The notes: generated by a model not told the origin, from the sequence alone. DNA of 64,000 nt from Marinobacter confluentis (GCF_004785685.1 NZ_SRPF01000002.1:620001-684000), one strand, 5' to 3'. Positions 52,849-62,058 are shown, numbered from the stretch's first letter. Translations and numbers: made by a program.

Positions 52849-53561
52849 ACCGTCAGGTGCTTCTTGATCAGTTGGTCAGACAGCTCGCCAATCTCGCCCC
52901 CGGCGACGCGGCGGCCGCGGTCCATGATGGCGAAGTGGTCGGCGAATTTGCGGGCGAAGGGCAGCTTCTGTTCCACCAGCAGAACTGTCAGGCCGTCTTC
53001 TTCGATCAGCCGGCGGATAACCTCGCCGATCTGGGTGACGATGTTGGGCTGTATGCCCTCCCCCGGTTCATCCAGGATCAGCAGCCTGGGTTCGATCACC
53101 AGGGCGCGGCCGATGGCCAGTTGCTGTTGCTGGCCGCCGGAGAGGTCGCCGCCCCGGCGGTTTTTCATTTCCTTGAGCACGGGGAAGAGTTCGTAGATCC
53201 GTTCCGGGATTTTCTTGCTGCCGTCCTTGCGCACCGCCAGCCCCACCCGCAGGTTTTCTTCCACGGTCAGCAGCGGGAAGATTTGGCGGCCCTGGGGCAC
53301 GTAGCCGATGCCCAGGCGGGAGCGGTCTTCCACTTTCTTTTTGGTCAGCTCTACGTCACCGGCGAATTCGATGCTTCCGCTTTTGACGGTTTCTTCACCC
53401 ATCACGCATTTCATCAGGGTGGTTTTGCCCACGCCGTTGCGGCCCATCACGCAGGTACATTTACCCTGGGGCACATCCAGTTCCAGATCCCATAAGGTGT
53501 GGCTTTCGCCGTAGAACTGGTTGAGTTTGTCGATTTTGAGCATCAGGTTGTTATCCGACAT
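52845..53561 (-). CDS. urtE: Urea ABC transporter ATPase UrtE
   Basis: 238 aa from MSDNNLMLKIDKLNQFYGES, 1 bp overlap with urtD. Walker A GRNGVGKTT, signature LSGGQQQQLAIGRA, Walker B LLILDEPGEGIQPNI, with the LivF-type end LIKKHLTV. Together with UrtD it powers urea import through UrtBC. Confidence 0.95.
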   Translation of the reverse strand: MSDNNLMLKIDKLNQFYGESHTLWDLELDVPQGKCTCVMGRNGVGKTTLMKCVMGEETVKSGSIEFAGDVELTKKKVEDRSRLGIGYVPQGRQIFPLLTVEENLRVGLAVRKDGSKKIPERIYELFPVLKEMKNRRGGDLSGGQQQQLAIGRALVIEPRLLILDEPGEGIQPNIVTQIGEVIRRLIEEDGLTVLLVEQKLPFARKFADHFAIMDRGRRVAGGEIGELSDQLIKKHLTV

Positions 53562-54385
53562 CAGGCTTCCTCCCCCAGGTAGACCTTGATGACTTCCGGG
53601 TCGTTGGAGACCTGGTCCATGCTGCCTTCCGCCAGCACGCTGCCCTGGTGCAGCACCGTCACCTTGCGGGCGATGGAGCGCACGAAGCCCATGTCGTGCT
53701 CCACCACCACCACGGACTGTTTGCCCGCCAGGCTGGTAAGCAGTTCGGCGGTGCGTTCCATTTCCTGTTCGGTCATGCCTGCAACGGGTTCGTCCACCAG
53801 CAGCAGTCTGGGTTTCTGCATCAGCAGCATGCCGATTTCCAGCCACTGTTTCTGGCCGTGAGAGAGGATGCCCGCCAGATTGTCGCGAAGGTCCTTCAAA
53901 CCGATGGTTTCCAGCACTTCGTCGATGCGTTCGCGGTATTCCGGCCGCATGATGGCCCGCAGCGTGGGGATGATGCGTTTGTCGGTGGCCATGGCCAGTT
54001 CCAGATTTTCGAACACGGTCAGGGCTTCAAACACCGTGGGTTTCTGGAACTTGCGGCCGATACCCAGGCTGGCGATTTCCGGTTCGTTCATCCGCAGCAG
54101 GTTATGGCGGCTGCCGAACCAGACGGAGCCTGTGTCCGGGGCGGTTTTACCGGTGATGATGTCCATCATGGTGGTTTTGCCCGCGCCGTTGGGGCCAATG
54201 ATGCAGCGCAGTTCGCCGTCGTCGATGGTCAGGTTCAGGTTGTTGATGGCCTTGAAGCCGTCAAAGCTGACGTTCACATCTTCCAGGTACAGGATCGGGC
54301 CGTGGCGGACGTCTACCGGGGATTCAACAGGCGTCAGAAACTCGAATACCCGGTCCCGGTTGGCAAATTCTTCAAACAGGCTCAT
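53561..54385 (-). CDS. urtD: Urea ABC transporter ATPase UrtD
   Basis: 274 aa. LivG-type with Walker A GPNGAGKTTMMDIITGK, the characteristic LSHGQKQWLEIGMLLMQ signature of UrtD, and LLLVDEPVAGMTEQEM. N-terminal 30 residues are an extension. Overlaps urtC by 4 bp. Confidence 0.95.
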   Translation of the reverse strand: MSLFEEFANRDRVFEFLTPVESPVDVRHGPILYLEDVNVSFDGFKAINNLNLTIDDGELRCIIGPNGAGKTTMMDIITGKTAPDTGSVWFGSRHNLLRMNEPEIASLGIGRKFQKPTVFEALTVFENLELAMATDKRIIPTLRAIMRPEYRERIDEVLETIGLKDLRDNLAGILSHGQKQWLEIGMLLMQKPRLLLVDEPVAGMTEQEMERTAELLTSLAGKQSVVVVEHDMGFVRSIARKVTVLHQGSVLAEGSMDQVSNDPEVIKVYLGEEA

Positions 54386-55515
54386 GCGGTTGCCTCCTTG
54401 CCGGTGTCAGAGTCTGTATCAGTCGGCTCGTCCTGTTTTTTGCGGCGGCTGGCCAGCAGGCCGGCAATGCCGCGGGGCAGGAACACGGTAACCAGCACAA
54501 ACAGGCCGCCGAGCAGGAACAGCCAGGCATCCGGCATTACGCCGGTGAACACGGTTTTGGCGTAGTTCACCAGAATGGCGCCGATGACGGCGCCGTAGAG
54601 GGTCGCGCGGCCGCCCAGGGCCACCCACACCACAATCTCGATGGAGAAAATGGGCGAGAACTCACTGGGGTTGATGATGCCCACCTGGGGCACGTAGAGC
54701 GCGCCCGCCACACCGGCGATCATCGCGGAGACCACGAACACGAACAGCTGTACCCGCTCTACCCGGTAACCCAGGAAGCGGGCCCGGGCTTCGGCGTCGC
54801 GGCAAGCCACGCTGACCCGGCCCAGCTTGCTGGTGACGATGCCACGGCAGATCAGGTAACCAATCGCCAGGGCGATGCCGGAGGCGATAAACAGCCCCAG
54901 CCTTGTGGCGTCGGTGCGCAGGTTAAAGCCAAGAAGATCGCGGAAATCGGTCAGGCCGTTGTTGCCACCGAAGCCCATTTCGTTGCGAAAGAAGGCCAGC
55001 ATCAGCGCGAAGGTCAGCGCCTGGGTGATGATGGACAGATAAACCCCGGTCACCCGCGAGCGGAAAGCCAGGAAACCGAACACCAGGGCCAGCAGGCCCG
55101 GCGCCAGGATGACCATCAGGAAGGCGAACCAGGCCATGTCGAAACCGTGCCAGAACCAGGGCAGTTCCTGCCAGTTCAGGAACACCATGAAGTCCGGCAG
55201 TATCGGGTCGCCGTAGGTGCCCCGGTCGCCGATCTGGCGCATCAGGTACATGCCCATGGCGTACCCGCCCAGGGCGAAAAACGCCCCGTGGCCCAGGCTG
55301 AGAATGCCCAGGTAACCCCACACCAGGTCCACCGCCACCGCCAGAAGCGCGTAGCAGAGGTACTTGCCCATCAGCGTGACGGTGAAGGAACTGACATAGA
55401 ACGGGCTGTCTTCCGGCATGGTCAGGTGCAGCAGCGTGACCACGGCCAGCGCTGCGAACAGCACACCCAGAAACAGTTGCGTGGAACGTTCACGCAGAGG
55501 TCGCGTTAACCACAT
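54382..55515 (-). CDS. urtC: Urea ABC transporter permease UrtC
   Basis: 377 aa, LivM-like with about ten membrane segments (CYALLAVAVDLVWGYLGILS, HGAFFALGGYAMGMYLMRQI and others) and the RVSVACRDAEARARFLGYRV cytoplasmic loop. The C-terminal tail is polar (RRKKQDEPTDTDSDT). It forms the channel with UrtB. It follows the urtB stop by 3 bp. Confidence 0.95.
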   Translation of the reverse strand: MWLTRPLRERSTQLFLGVLFAALAVVTLLHLTMPEDSPFYVSSFTVTLMGKYLCYALLAVAVDLVWGYLGILSLGHGAFFALGGYAMGMYLMRQIGDRGTYGDPILPDFMVFLNWQELPWFWHGFDMAWFAFLMVILAPGLLALVFGFLAFRSRVTGVYLSIITQALTFALMLAFFRNEMGFGGNNGLTDFRDLLGFNLRTDATRLGLFIASGIALAIGYLICRGIVTSKLGRVSVACRDAEARARFLGYRVERVQLFVFVVSAMIAGVAGALYVPQVGIINPSEFSPIFSIEIVVWVALGGRATLYGAVIGAILVNYAKTVFTGVMPDAWLFLLGGLFVLVTVFLPRGIAGLLASRRKKQDEPTDTDSDTGKEATA

Positions 55516-55518
55516 AAC

Positions 55519-57117
55519 TTAACCCTCCGCTGCCCGGCCTTTCTGGGGGAAGAGTCCCTTCGGCCGTTTCTGGATGAATAAAATGATGAACACCAGCACG
55601 ATGATCTTCGCCAGGACGGCACCGGCCCAGGGCTCCAGCAGCTGATTGATGGTGCCCAGCGACAGACCCGCAATCAGCGTGCCCCAAAGGTTTCCGACGC
55701 CGCCGAACACCACCACCATGAAAGAATCGATGATGTAGTTCTGGCCCAGGTTGGGGCCCACATTGGTGAGCTGGGACAGCGCCACACCGGCCAGGCCGGC
55801 CACACCGGAGCCCAGGGCGAAGGTCAGGATGTCCACCCGGGTGGCGCGGATGCCCATGGAGCGGGCCATGTTGCGATTCTGGGTGACGGCGCGCACCTCC
55901 AGACCCAGGCGGGTCTTGCGCATGATCAGCATCAGCCCGGCAAACACAATCAACGCGAAGGCCAGCACGTACATGCGGTTGAGGGTCAGCGACAGTGCAT
56001 CGTTAATCACCAGCGAACCGCTCATCCATTCCGGCGTCACCACGGTGCGGTTCTGGGGGGAGATCACGGTGCGCACCAGCTGCTGCAGAATCAGACTGAT
56101 ACCGAAGGTGGCCAGCAGGGTTTCCAGCGGGCGGCCCTTGAGGAACTGAATCACGCTGCGTTCGATGATGATGCCGGCGGTGGCTGCTACCATGAAGCCG
56201 GCCGGAATCGACAGGATCAACGCCAGGCCGGGTTGGCCGGGCAACAACTGCTGCATGCCCCAGGTGGTATAGGCGCCCAGCATGATCAATTCGCCGTGGG
56301 CCATGTTGATCACGCCCATCACGCCGAAAGTGATGGCCAGGCCGATGGCGGCCAGTACCAGTACCGAGCCCATGGAAAGACCGAAATACAGGGTTTCGGC
56401 GGCGCTGTTCAGTTTGAGTTTCTGTTCGATGGCGGCCAGGGCCTGTCTGGCTTTGGCGGCCAGCGCCGGGTTGTCGCCGCGAACCGCTTCACTGAGAGCG
56501 GCGCGGGCGCGAGGGTGCAGGCTACCGGACAGCTCGTCGACGGCATCAAGGTCGCCCTCACCTACCCGGTAGATTGCCAGGGCCGCTTGAATGCGGTCGC
56601 GCACGGCGGCGTTTTCCTCGGTTTCAAGCTGGGCCTGCAGGGGTTCGACCAGCGCCGCATCGACCTTCCCCATCAGGTCCCGGGCGGAGGCTTCGCGCAC
56701 ATCGGGGTCGGCGGCGTTCAGGTCCAGAATGGCCAGAATGCCTTCCAGCTGGCCCCGAATACGATTGTTAATGGCGACTCTGTCCAGCTCGCGGCGGGAC
56801 ATTTCGCCCATGTTCTCTCCGGTCAGCGGGTCGGCAATTTCCCAGTCCCGGCCCCGGTTATTCAGGACGAGTACCACTTGCCCGGTGTCCTTGATGCGGC
56901 TCAGCCGGTTAGCACCGTAGGCTTCGAGCCAGCCCCGGGCGCGTTCGTCGCCGCTGCGGACAATGGACTTGATGGCGTCCTCTACTTCGCTGGCCGGTGC
57001 TTCCGCCAGATTGGTCAGCAAGGCCCGGCCGGAATCTGTGTTCTGGTCCTGAGCGAACGCGGGGTTGATCATGATGATGGCAAAAAGCAGCAAGGTGAGC
57101 GATCGGATGATGCTCAT
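55519..57117 (-). CDS. urtB: Urea ABC transporter permease UrtB with periplasmic extension
   Basis: 532 aa. Signal sequence (MSIIRSLTLLLFAIIMINPA), about 210 residues of periplasmic helical repeats (HEAT-like: ASARDLMGKVDAALVEPLQA), then the LivH-like membrane domain from about 245 (INMAHGELIMLGAYTTWGMQ). Long N-terminal extensions are usual for UrtB. Confidence 0.94.
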   Translation of the reverse strand: MSIIRSLTLLLFAIIMINPAFAQDQNTDSGRALLTNLAEAPASEVEDAIKSIVRSGDERARGWLEAYGANRLSRIKDTGQVVLVLNNRGRDWEIADPLTGENMGEMSRRELDRVAINNRIRGQLEGILAILDLNAADPDVREASARDLMGKVDAALVEPLQAQLETEENAAVRDRIQAALAIYRVGEGDLDAVDELSGSLHPRARAALSEAVRGDNPALAAKARQALAAIEQKLKLNSAAETLYFGLSMGSVLVLAAIGLAITFGVMGVINMAHGELIMLGAYTTWGMQQLLPGQPGLALILSIPAGFMVAATAGIIIERSVIQFLKGRPLETLLATFGISLILQQLVRTVISPQNRTVVTPEWMSGSLVINDALSLTLNRMYVLAFALIVFAGLMLIMRKTRLGLEVRAVTQNRNMARSMGIRATRVDILTFALGSGVAGLAGVALSQLTNVGPNLGQNYIIDSFMVVVFGGVGNLWGTLIAGLSLGTINQLLEPWAGAVLAKIIVLVFIILFIQKRPKGLFPQKGRAAEG

Positions 57118-57208
57118 GGTTCCATCCTGTCTGTTATAGGTATGTTGCGTTGCGGTCGCAAAACCGGGGGCAGCGGCGCCACCCCCGGTTGCCTTACTTC
57201 AACCCGCC

Positions 57209-58516
57209 TTAGTTGGACTCAGCGGCCATTTCACCAGCAGACGCGCCACACTTGCCGGTTGCGGTGTTGAAAGTTCCGCAGAACATCGGCTTGCGCCAGT
57301 CGGCGATCATGTCCCGTGAACCGGGCAGGTAGTCAGACCAGGCATCGCCGGCCACGGTGGACGGGGTCTCCCAGACTACGGAGAACTGGCCGTTGTCCTG
57401 GATTTCGCCAATCAGCACCGGCTTGGTGATGTGGTGGTTGGGCATCATGGCGGCGTAGCCACCGGTGAGGTTGGGCACGGTAACGCCGATGATGGCGTCT
57501 TTAACGGCGTCGACATCGGTGGTGCCGGCTTTTTTCACCGCTTCGATGTACATGTTGAAGCCGATGTAGTGGGCTTCCATCGGGTCGTTGGTCACGGCTT
57601 CTTCGTCACCGGTGTGGGCAATCCACTGGTCGATGAAGTCGTAGTTGGCGTCGCTGTCGACGCTCATGAAGTAGTTCCAGGCGGCCAGATGCCCTACCAG
57701 CGGGCCGGTGTCGATACCAGACAGTTCCTGTTCACCAACCGAGAAGGCAACAACCGGAATGTCGGAAGCCGAGATGCCCTGGTTACCCAGTTCACGGTAG
57801 AAAGGCACGTTGGCGTCGCCGTTGATGGTGGACACTACGGCAGTCTTCTTGCCGGCAGAACCGAAACTCTTGATGTCAGACACGATGTTCTGCCAGTCGG
57901 AGTGCCCGAAAGGCGTGTAGTTGATCATGATGTCTTCCTTGGCCACGCCCATGTCCATCAGGTAGGTCTCAAGGATCTTGTTGGTGGTGCGCGGATACAC
58001 ATAGTCGGTACCGGCCAGTACCCAGCGCTCTACGCCAATGTTGTTCATCAGGTAGTTCACGGCAGGAATCGCCTGCTGGTTGGGGGCCGCGCCTGTGTAG
58101 AAAACGTTCTCGGAAGACTCCTCACCTTCGTACTGAACCGGGTAGAACAGCAGGCCGTTCAATTCCTCGACCACGGGCAATACGGATTTACGGGAAACCG
58201 ACGTCCAGTTGCCGAAGATCACGTCCACTTCTTCCTGGGCCAGCAACTCGCGAGCTTTCTCGGCAAACAGCGGCCAGTTGGAGGCCGGGTCTACCACAAC
58301 CGCTTCCAGTTGGCGTCCAAGCACACCGCCTTCGGCATTCTGTTTTTCGATGAGCATTTCAACCGTGTCTTTCAGAACGGTTTCACTGATGGCCATGGTG
58401 CCGGACAGCGAGTGAAGAATGCCGACCTTGATCGGGTCTTCGGCGGCCACCGAGTTCAGAGAGACAGAAAGAGCAAGTGCAGAGAGGCCCAGTTTCACGT
58501 GATGTTTGATCGTCAT
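57209..58516 (-). CDS. urtA: Urea-binding periplasmic protein UrtA
   Basis: 435 aa. Signal peptide ends AVAAED near residue 26 (SLNSVAAED). Mature start PIKVGILHSLSGTMAISETV is the UrtA pattern; GNWTSVSRKSVLPVVEELNG and FYPVQYEGEESSENVFYTGA follow. It captures urea or short amides for UrtBCDE. First gene of the operon, behind a sigma54-like promoter. Confidence 0.96.
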   Translation of the reverse strand: MTIKHHVKLGLSALALSVSLNSVAAEDPIKVGILHSLSGTMAISETVLKDTVEMLIEKQNAEGGVLGRQLEAVVVDPASNWPLFAEKARELLAQEEVDVIFGNWTSVSRKSVLPVVEELNGLLFYPVQYEGEESSENVFYTGAAPNQQAIPAVNYLMNNIGVERWVLAGTDYVYPRTTNKILETYLMDMGVAKEDIMINYTPFGHSDWQNIVSDIKSFGSAGKKTAVVSTINGDANVPFYRELGNQGISASDIPVVAFSVGEQELSGIDTGPLVGHLAAWNYFMSVDSDANYDFIDQWIAHTGDEEAVTNDPMEAHYIGFNMYIEAVKKAGTTDVDAVKDAIIGVTVPNLTGGYAAMMPNHHITKPVLIGEIQDNGQFSVVWETPSTVAGDAWSDYLPGSRDMIADWRKPMFCGTFNTATGKCGASAGEMAAESN

Positions 58517-58576
58517 GATGTGCGTCCTTTTCCTGGTTTGGTTGGTGCTGTTTTCTAGTTATCACCGCTGGCGCGT

Positions 58577-58592
58577 TGCATCTGCCGTTCCA
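58577..58592 (-). promoter_or_regulatory. Sigma54-type promoter of the urt-ure operon
   Basis: On the minus strand TGGAACGGCAGATGCA carries the GG-N10-GC core of -24/-12 promoters, about 60 bp before the urtA start. Nitrogen-limited expression through NtrC is expected for this operon. Confidence 0.65.
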
Positions 58593-58700
58593 CAACCAGG
58601 TTTATTTCTCATATTTCAACGACTTGTTATATACCCTCCTGCACCCGCGACTGTCCTGGCCGCCCTTTATCAGTGCGGGCGCGCTGAGGGCAACCGCTTT

Positions 58701-58717
58701 TGCACCAGGGATGTGCG
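58701..58717. promoter_or_regulatory. Candidate NtrC site
   Basis: TGCACCAGGGATGTGCG matches the left half TGCACC fully and the right half GGTGCA at 4 of 6 positions; about 120 bp upstream of the sigma54 promoter, a normal enhancer distance. Confidence 0.4.
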
Positions 58718-58833
58718 CGCCCGGAAAACGGCCGCTCGTTTGTAGTGCCCGCGCGCCACGACAGGGCGGGATTTTTTTCGCGTAAATTACTGAATTTCGG
58801 TTCATTATTTGATTCTGGCAATGATTACAGATC

Positions 58834-58851
58834 CGTAAGAGATGTCTCACA
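58834..58851 (+). promoter_or_regulatory. GacA/UvrY-type upstream activating site
   Basis: CGTAAGAGATGTCTCACA matches 10 of the 12 specified bases of TGTAAG-N6-CTTACA. It is centred about 65 bp before the proposed start of a CsrB-like RNA, with a TAGAAT -10 element at 58895. Confidence 0.65.
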
Positions 58852-58906
58852 AAGCTCAGAGCGTATGTCCGATTTCTGTACGCAAGCGCATGGGTAGAAT
58901 GGTCAT

Positions 58907-59125
58907 TGTCAGGGATGAGAAGCCGGCAAGGAAAGCTGGCTCAGGGAAGACGTCTCCAGGGAATTGCCAGGCACTGAGTGCCGGGCAGGGAGAGCAGCCC
59001 AGGGAACAGGGGCTTACAGGGAAGAACGACAGGGACGAAGCGCACAGGATGTGTCGCAGCCTGAAGGATCAGGCACGGGGTCAGCCACGGACTTTGGTTC
59101 ACATGGAATGTGTTCCGGGTTCCGT
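58907..59125 (+). ncRNA. CsrB/RsmZ-like regulatory RNA
   Basis: About 220 nt with no plausible protein but eleven or more GGA motifs, six of them in CAGGGA. Many sit in hairpin loops: CACAGGATGTG (59048), CTGAAGGATCAG (59062) and CACATGGAATGTG (59100). This is the design of CsrB/RsmYZ RNAs that sequester CsrA/RsmA. The start is inferred from the -10 element; no strong terminator was found, so the 3' end is approximate. Confidence 0.7.
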
Positions 59126-59244
59126 GCACTCCTCCCCCACTTTGGCTTACCCGGGATTTGACCAGACCAGCTCCGCGCTTTGACGGCCTGACACGATGCA
59201 TTATCGAATGTCTTACCACCGTTAACTACAAGGAGCTCTTCATA

Positions 59245-59514
59245 ATGAAACGCACCCCGATTTTCGCCACTCTGCTGCTGGTACTGAGCCTGATGACCGG
59301 TTTTGCCCAGGCCGAGCCCGGCCAGATCAACATCAATACCGCAACCGTAGAAACACTGGCCAGCCTGGACGGCGTTGGCGAAGCCAAAGCCCAGGCCATT
59401 GTTGACTATCGCGCAGAGAACGGCCCTTTCCAGTCCGCTGGCGATCTGACCGAGGTAGACGGCATTGGTGAGCGCACGCTTGAAAAGAATGCCAAGCGCG
59501 TGACCGTTAAATAA
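59245..59514 (+). CDS. ComEA-like helix-hairpin-helix protein
   Basis: 89 aa from the ATG at 59245 (AAGGAG upstream). Signal peptide ends FAQA. The mature 65 residues hold two HhH units: INTATVETLASLDGVGEAKA and DLTEVDGIGERTLEKNAKRV. It is periplasmic and binds DNA without sequence preference in relatives; it could act in DNA uptake. It lies behind the CsrB-like RNA. Confidence 0.85.
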   Translation: MKRTPIFATLLLVLSLMTGFAQAEPGQININTATVETLASLDGVGEAKAQAIVDYRAENGPFQSAGDLTEVDGIGERTLEKNAKRVTVK

Positions 59515-59537
59515 CCCGGTCAATCCATCGGTTATTC

Positions 59538-59558
59538 AGGGGCAGCTTCTCTGCCCCT
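59538..59558 (+). terminator. Hairpin after the ComEA-like gene
   Basis: AGGGGCAG and CTGCCCCT form an 8-bp perfect stem with a 5-nt loop, 24 bp past the stop. The following bases are AAAG, not T-rich, so the strength is uncertain. Confidence 0.45.
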
Positions 59559-59630
59559 AAAGTCGGCTGGAAAGCCGCTGCCTACCCACCTATGATGCCG
59601 TGATCCCTTACTGATCGAGCTTTTCATCGA

Positions 59631-60545
59631 ATGATTCGAGGCGCTTTACTGATTGCCCTGGCGGCGCTGCTCTGGGCAACCACCGGCATCGTGGCAAAAT
59701 TCCTGTTTAACGCGTCCGATCTGCAGGCCATTTCGCTGGGGTTCCTGCGCCTGGTGGTTGCGCTGCCGTTTTTCTTTGTTCTGATGCTCCGGGAACAGCG
59801 AGTGGAGGCCAGAAATGCCAGGGCCGAGCTACGCTCCGCCTGGAAGCTCACACCAAGAGCGCTGCTACCTTTGTTGGCGCTCGGCGTCTTCCAGGCCTTC
59901 TATCAGGGCAGCTATCTGTTGGCGGTTGATCTGACCGGGGCCGGCATTGCCACCCTGATTGCGCTTTGCCTGTCACCGGTTCTGGTCGCCATCATGGCGG
60001 CACCGCTGCTGGGTGAAAAGCCCAACATTATCACCATTCTGGCTCTGATCGCGGCCATTGGCGGCACCGCCATGCTGGTGATCAGCGACATCGAAAGTGC
60101 CGGCGAGTTGCGCCTGGCCGGCATTCTGATCGCGGTCTTCGCCGCCTTCATCTATGCCGGCTTTACTCTCACCAGCCGCTACTCCTCCACCGGGGCGCCG
60201 GTGTTCACCACTGCCTTTATCTGTTTCCTGACCGCCGCCATTGTGCTTCTGCCAGTGGTCTGGGGAATAGGCGGGTTCGAGGGCATGGCCAGCCTGAGTG
60301 TCTGGCAATGGTTGATGGTGGCCTACATTGGCGTGGTGCCAACCTGTATTGGTTACGTAAGCTTCTTTGCGGGCATGCAATCAACACCGGCCACCCTGTC
60401 CAGCATTATCGTGGCTCTGGAACCCCTGTTCGTTGCCCTTCTGGCCTGGATTTTTCTGGGAGAAGTATTGGGCGCCGTTGGCATAACTGGCGCAGTGATT
60501 CTGACCGCCGCAGTGATTGTTGCCTCAAAGAACAGCGCACGCTGA
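59631..60545 (+). CDS. EamA-family DMT transporter
   Basis: 304 aa with ten membrane segments arranged as two EamA repeats (first GALLIALAALLWATTGIVAK, second LAGILIAVFAAFIYAGFTLT). Ends LGEVLGAVGITGAVILTAAV. Likely exporter of amino acids or other metabolites. Confidence 0.85.
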   Translation: MIRGALLIALAALLWATTGIVAKFLFNASDLQAISLGFLRLVVALPFFFVLMLREQRVEARNARAELRSAWKLTPRALLPLLALGVFQAFYQGSYLLAVDLTGAGIATLIALCLSPVLVAIMAAPLLGEKPNIITILALIAAIGGTAMLVISDIESAGELRLAGILIAVFAAFIYAGFTLTSRYSSTGAPVFTTAFICFLTAAIVLLPVVWGIGGFEGMASLSVWQWLMVAYIGVVPTCIGYVSFFAGMQSTPATLSSIIVALEPLFVALLAWIFLGEVLGAVGITGAVILTAAVIVASKNSAR

Positions 60546-60571
60546 GTCTTGTCGCGCTGCCACGGAAGATC

Positions 60572-60991
60572 TCAGTGGTTGCATGAATCCTGGCTGTGAT
60601 CGCAGTGTGACTGGCGGCAAAGTGCATGATTCCGGATATGACCGGCAGCAAGGATGCCGGCGCCGGCAAGAGTCAGAACTTTCTCTCCCCATTCCCCGAC
60701 CAGGTCGTGGCCCCAGAAAGCAGCTACAGTCATTAAGGCGAGCCCGGAGATACCATAGATCCAGACTTTTCCGTCTTTATGGCGCTTACAGCCTATCCCG
60801 ATGGCTGCGATGCTCGACGGAATAACCAGCAGAAGAAGGCTCTGGTGAAACAGCGCATCCCCGAAAAATGAAGCGCTCAGCGCGGGTGCAAGAATCAGGA
60901 TCAGGGGCAACGTAAGACAGTGTAAGGCACAGATACCAGACATACTGACGGCTATGCGATCAAGCCACTGCGAAGAGGTAATATTGACCAT
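60572..60991 (-). CDS. MerC-family membrane protein
   Basis: 139 aa. GICALHCLTLPLIL in TM1 carries the MerC-type Cys-His-Cys. Four membrane segments; His/Cys-rich C-terminus (RNHALCRQSHCDHSQDSCNH). Known MerC imports mercury, but the shared promoter here has a Zur-like box and faces a COG0523 GTPase, so zinc or another divalent metal is a better guess. Confidence 0.78.
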   Translation of the reverse strand: MVNITSSQWLDRIAVSMSGICALHCLTLPLILILAPALSASFFGDALFHQSLLLLVIPSSIAAIGIGCKRHKDGKVWIYGISGLALMTVAAFWGHDLVGEWGEKVLTLAGAGILAAGHIRNHALCRQSHCDHSQDSCNH

Positions 60992-61027
60992 TGGAATTTC
61001 CTTTTCGATTCGAAATCATCGAGCCGG

Positions 61028-61046
61028 AATGTTATGTTATAACATT
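61028..61046. promoter_or_regulatory. Zur box between the MerC-like and COG0523 genes
   Basis: AATGTTATGTTATAACATT is a perfect 8-bp inverted repeat around GTT that matches the proteobacterial Zur pattern. It should repress both divergent genes when zinc is sufficient. Confidence 0.8.
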
Positions 61047-61074
61047 ATATACATGCAACCCGAATGAGAAACTT

Positions 61075-62058
61075 ATGAAACACCCCATACCCACAAACCT
61101 TATTTTTGGCTTTCTTGGCAGCGGTAAAACGACCGCTATCCAGAGCCTTCTGGCCAAAAAACCGGCCGGCGAGACCTGGGCCGTTCTGGTCAACGAATTC
61201 GGGGAGGCAGGCATTGACGGCCACTTGCTGGAAGGGCAAGGCGCTGTGGTCAGGGAGGTTCCCGGGGGATGCATGTGCTGCGTTGCGGGGCTTCCCATGC
61301 AGATGGGATTGAACATGCTGATCAAACAGGCGCAGCCGGACAGACTGCTCATTGAACCAACCGGGCTGGGTCATCCCAAGCAGATTCTGGAGACGCTACA
61401 GTCAGAATTCTACCGTGACGTACTCGAGATCAGGGCCTGCTTTACCCTGATTGACCCCAAACGGTTGCAGGAGCCAAAGGTTCTGGCAAATGAAAACTTC
61501 CAGGCCCAGGTTGCGGTGGCTGATGTTTTGATCGGTAATAAGTCCGACTGTTGCGAAGAAAGCGAGAGGAGTTTTTTCAGAATCTGGGGACTTGACCACC
61601 AGGAATCAGATGAGTCGGCGTATCTGACGTCGATGGGTGACTTTCCCGTCGAGTGGCTGGACAGACCTCGCGGGCTCAACCCGCCACCTGGTGCCAAAGG
61701 CCATAAGCACAAAGGCGATGCGCCGGTAAAACAGTGGCAGAGTCTGCAGGATTGCGGGTGGCAACAGGCGAGTAACCAGGGTGAAGGTTTCTATTCCTGC
61801 GGCTGGCGCATCGAACCCGCCATCACCATGGATTACACCTCGCTCGATACGCTTGCCAATGACGGGCAGTGGCAAAGACTGAAAGGGTTCTTAAACACCA
61901 GCAAGGGCTGGATGTCATTCAACGCGTTGAACGGGATAGTCACCACCCAGCCCATTCCGGAACAGGAGGAAAGCCGCCTGGAAATCATCAGCGATCAGCG
62001 ACTGGATCCAGTTGCGCTGGATGGCTTACTCCGGGACTGCGTCTCAAACCCCCGTTGA
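61075..62058 (+). CDS. COG0523/CobW-family GTPase, zinc-metallochaperone type
   Basis: 327 aa from the ATG at 61075 (MKHPIPTNLIFGFLGSGKTT). Walker A GFLGSGKTT, the metal motif GGCMCC (near residue 63), ET-type EFGEAGIDG and NKSD for guanine. A His-rich HKHKGD loop lies near 208. The Zur-like box upstream suggests a role like ZigA or YeiR: supplying zinc to key enzymes under limitation. Confidence 0.88.
   Translation: MKHPIPTNLIFGFLGSGKTTAIQSLLAKKPAGETWAVLVNEFGEAGIDGHLLEGQGAVVREVPGGCMCCVAGLPMQMGLNMLIKQAQPDRLLIEPTGLGHPKQILETLQSEFYRDVLEIRACFTLIDPKRLQEPKVLANENFQAQVAVADVLIGNKSDCCEESERSFFRIWGLDHQESDESAYLTSMGDFPVEWLDRPRGLNPPPGAKGHKHKGDAPVKQWQSLQDCGWQQASNQGEGFYSCGWRIEPAITMDYTSLDTLANDGQWQRLKGFLNTSKGWMSFNALNGIVTTQPIPEQEESRLEIISDQRLDPVALDGLLRDCVSNPR

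Noticed and set aside
58842..59183. 113-residue open frame over the GGA-rich region
   Set aside because: Composition follows the repeated CAGGGA motifs, no ribosome site; the RNA explanation fits better.
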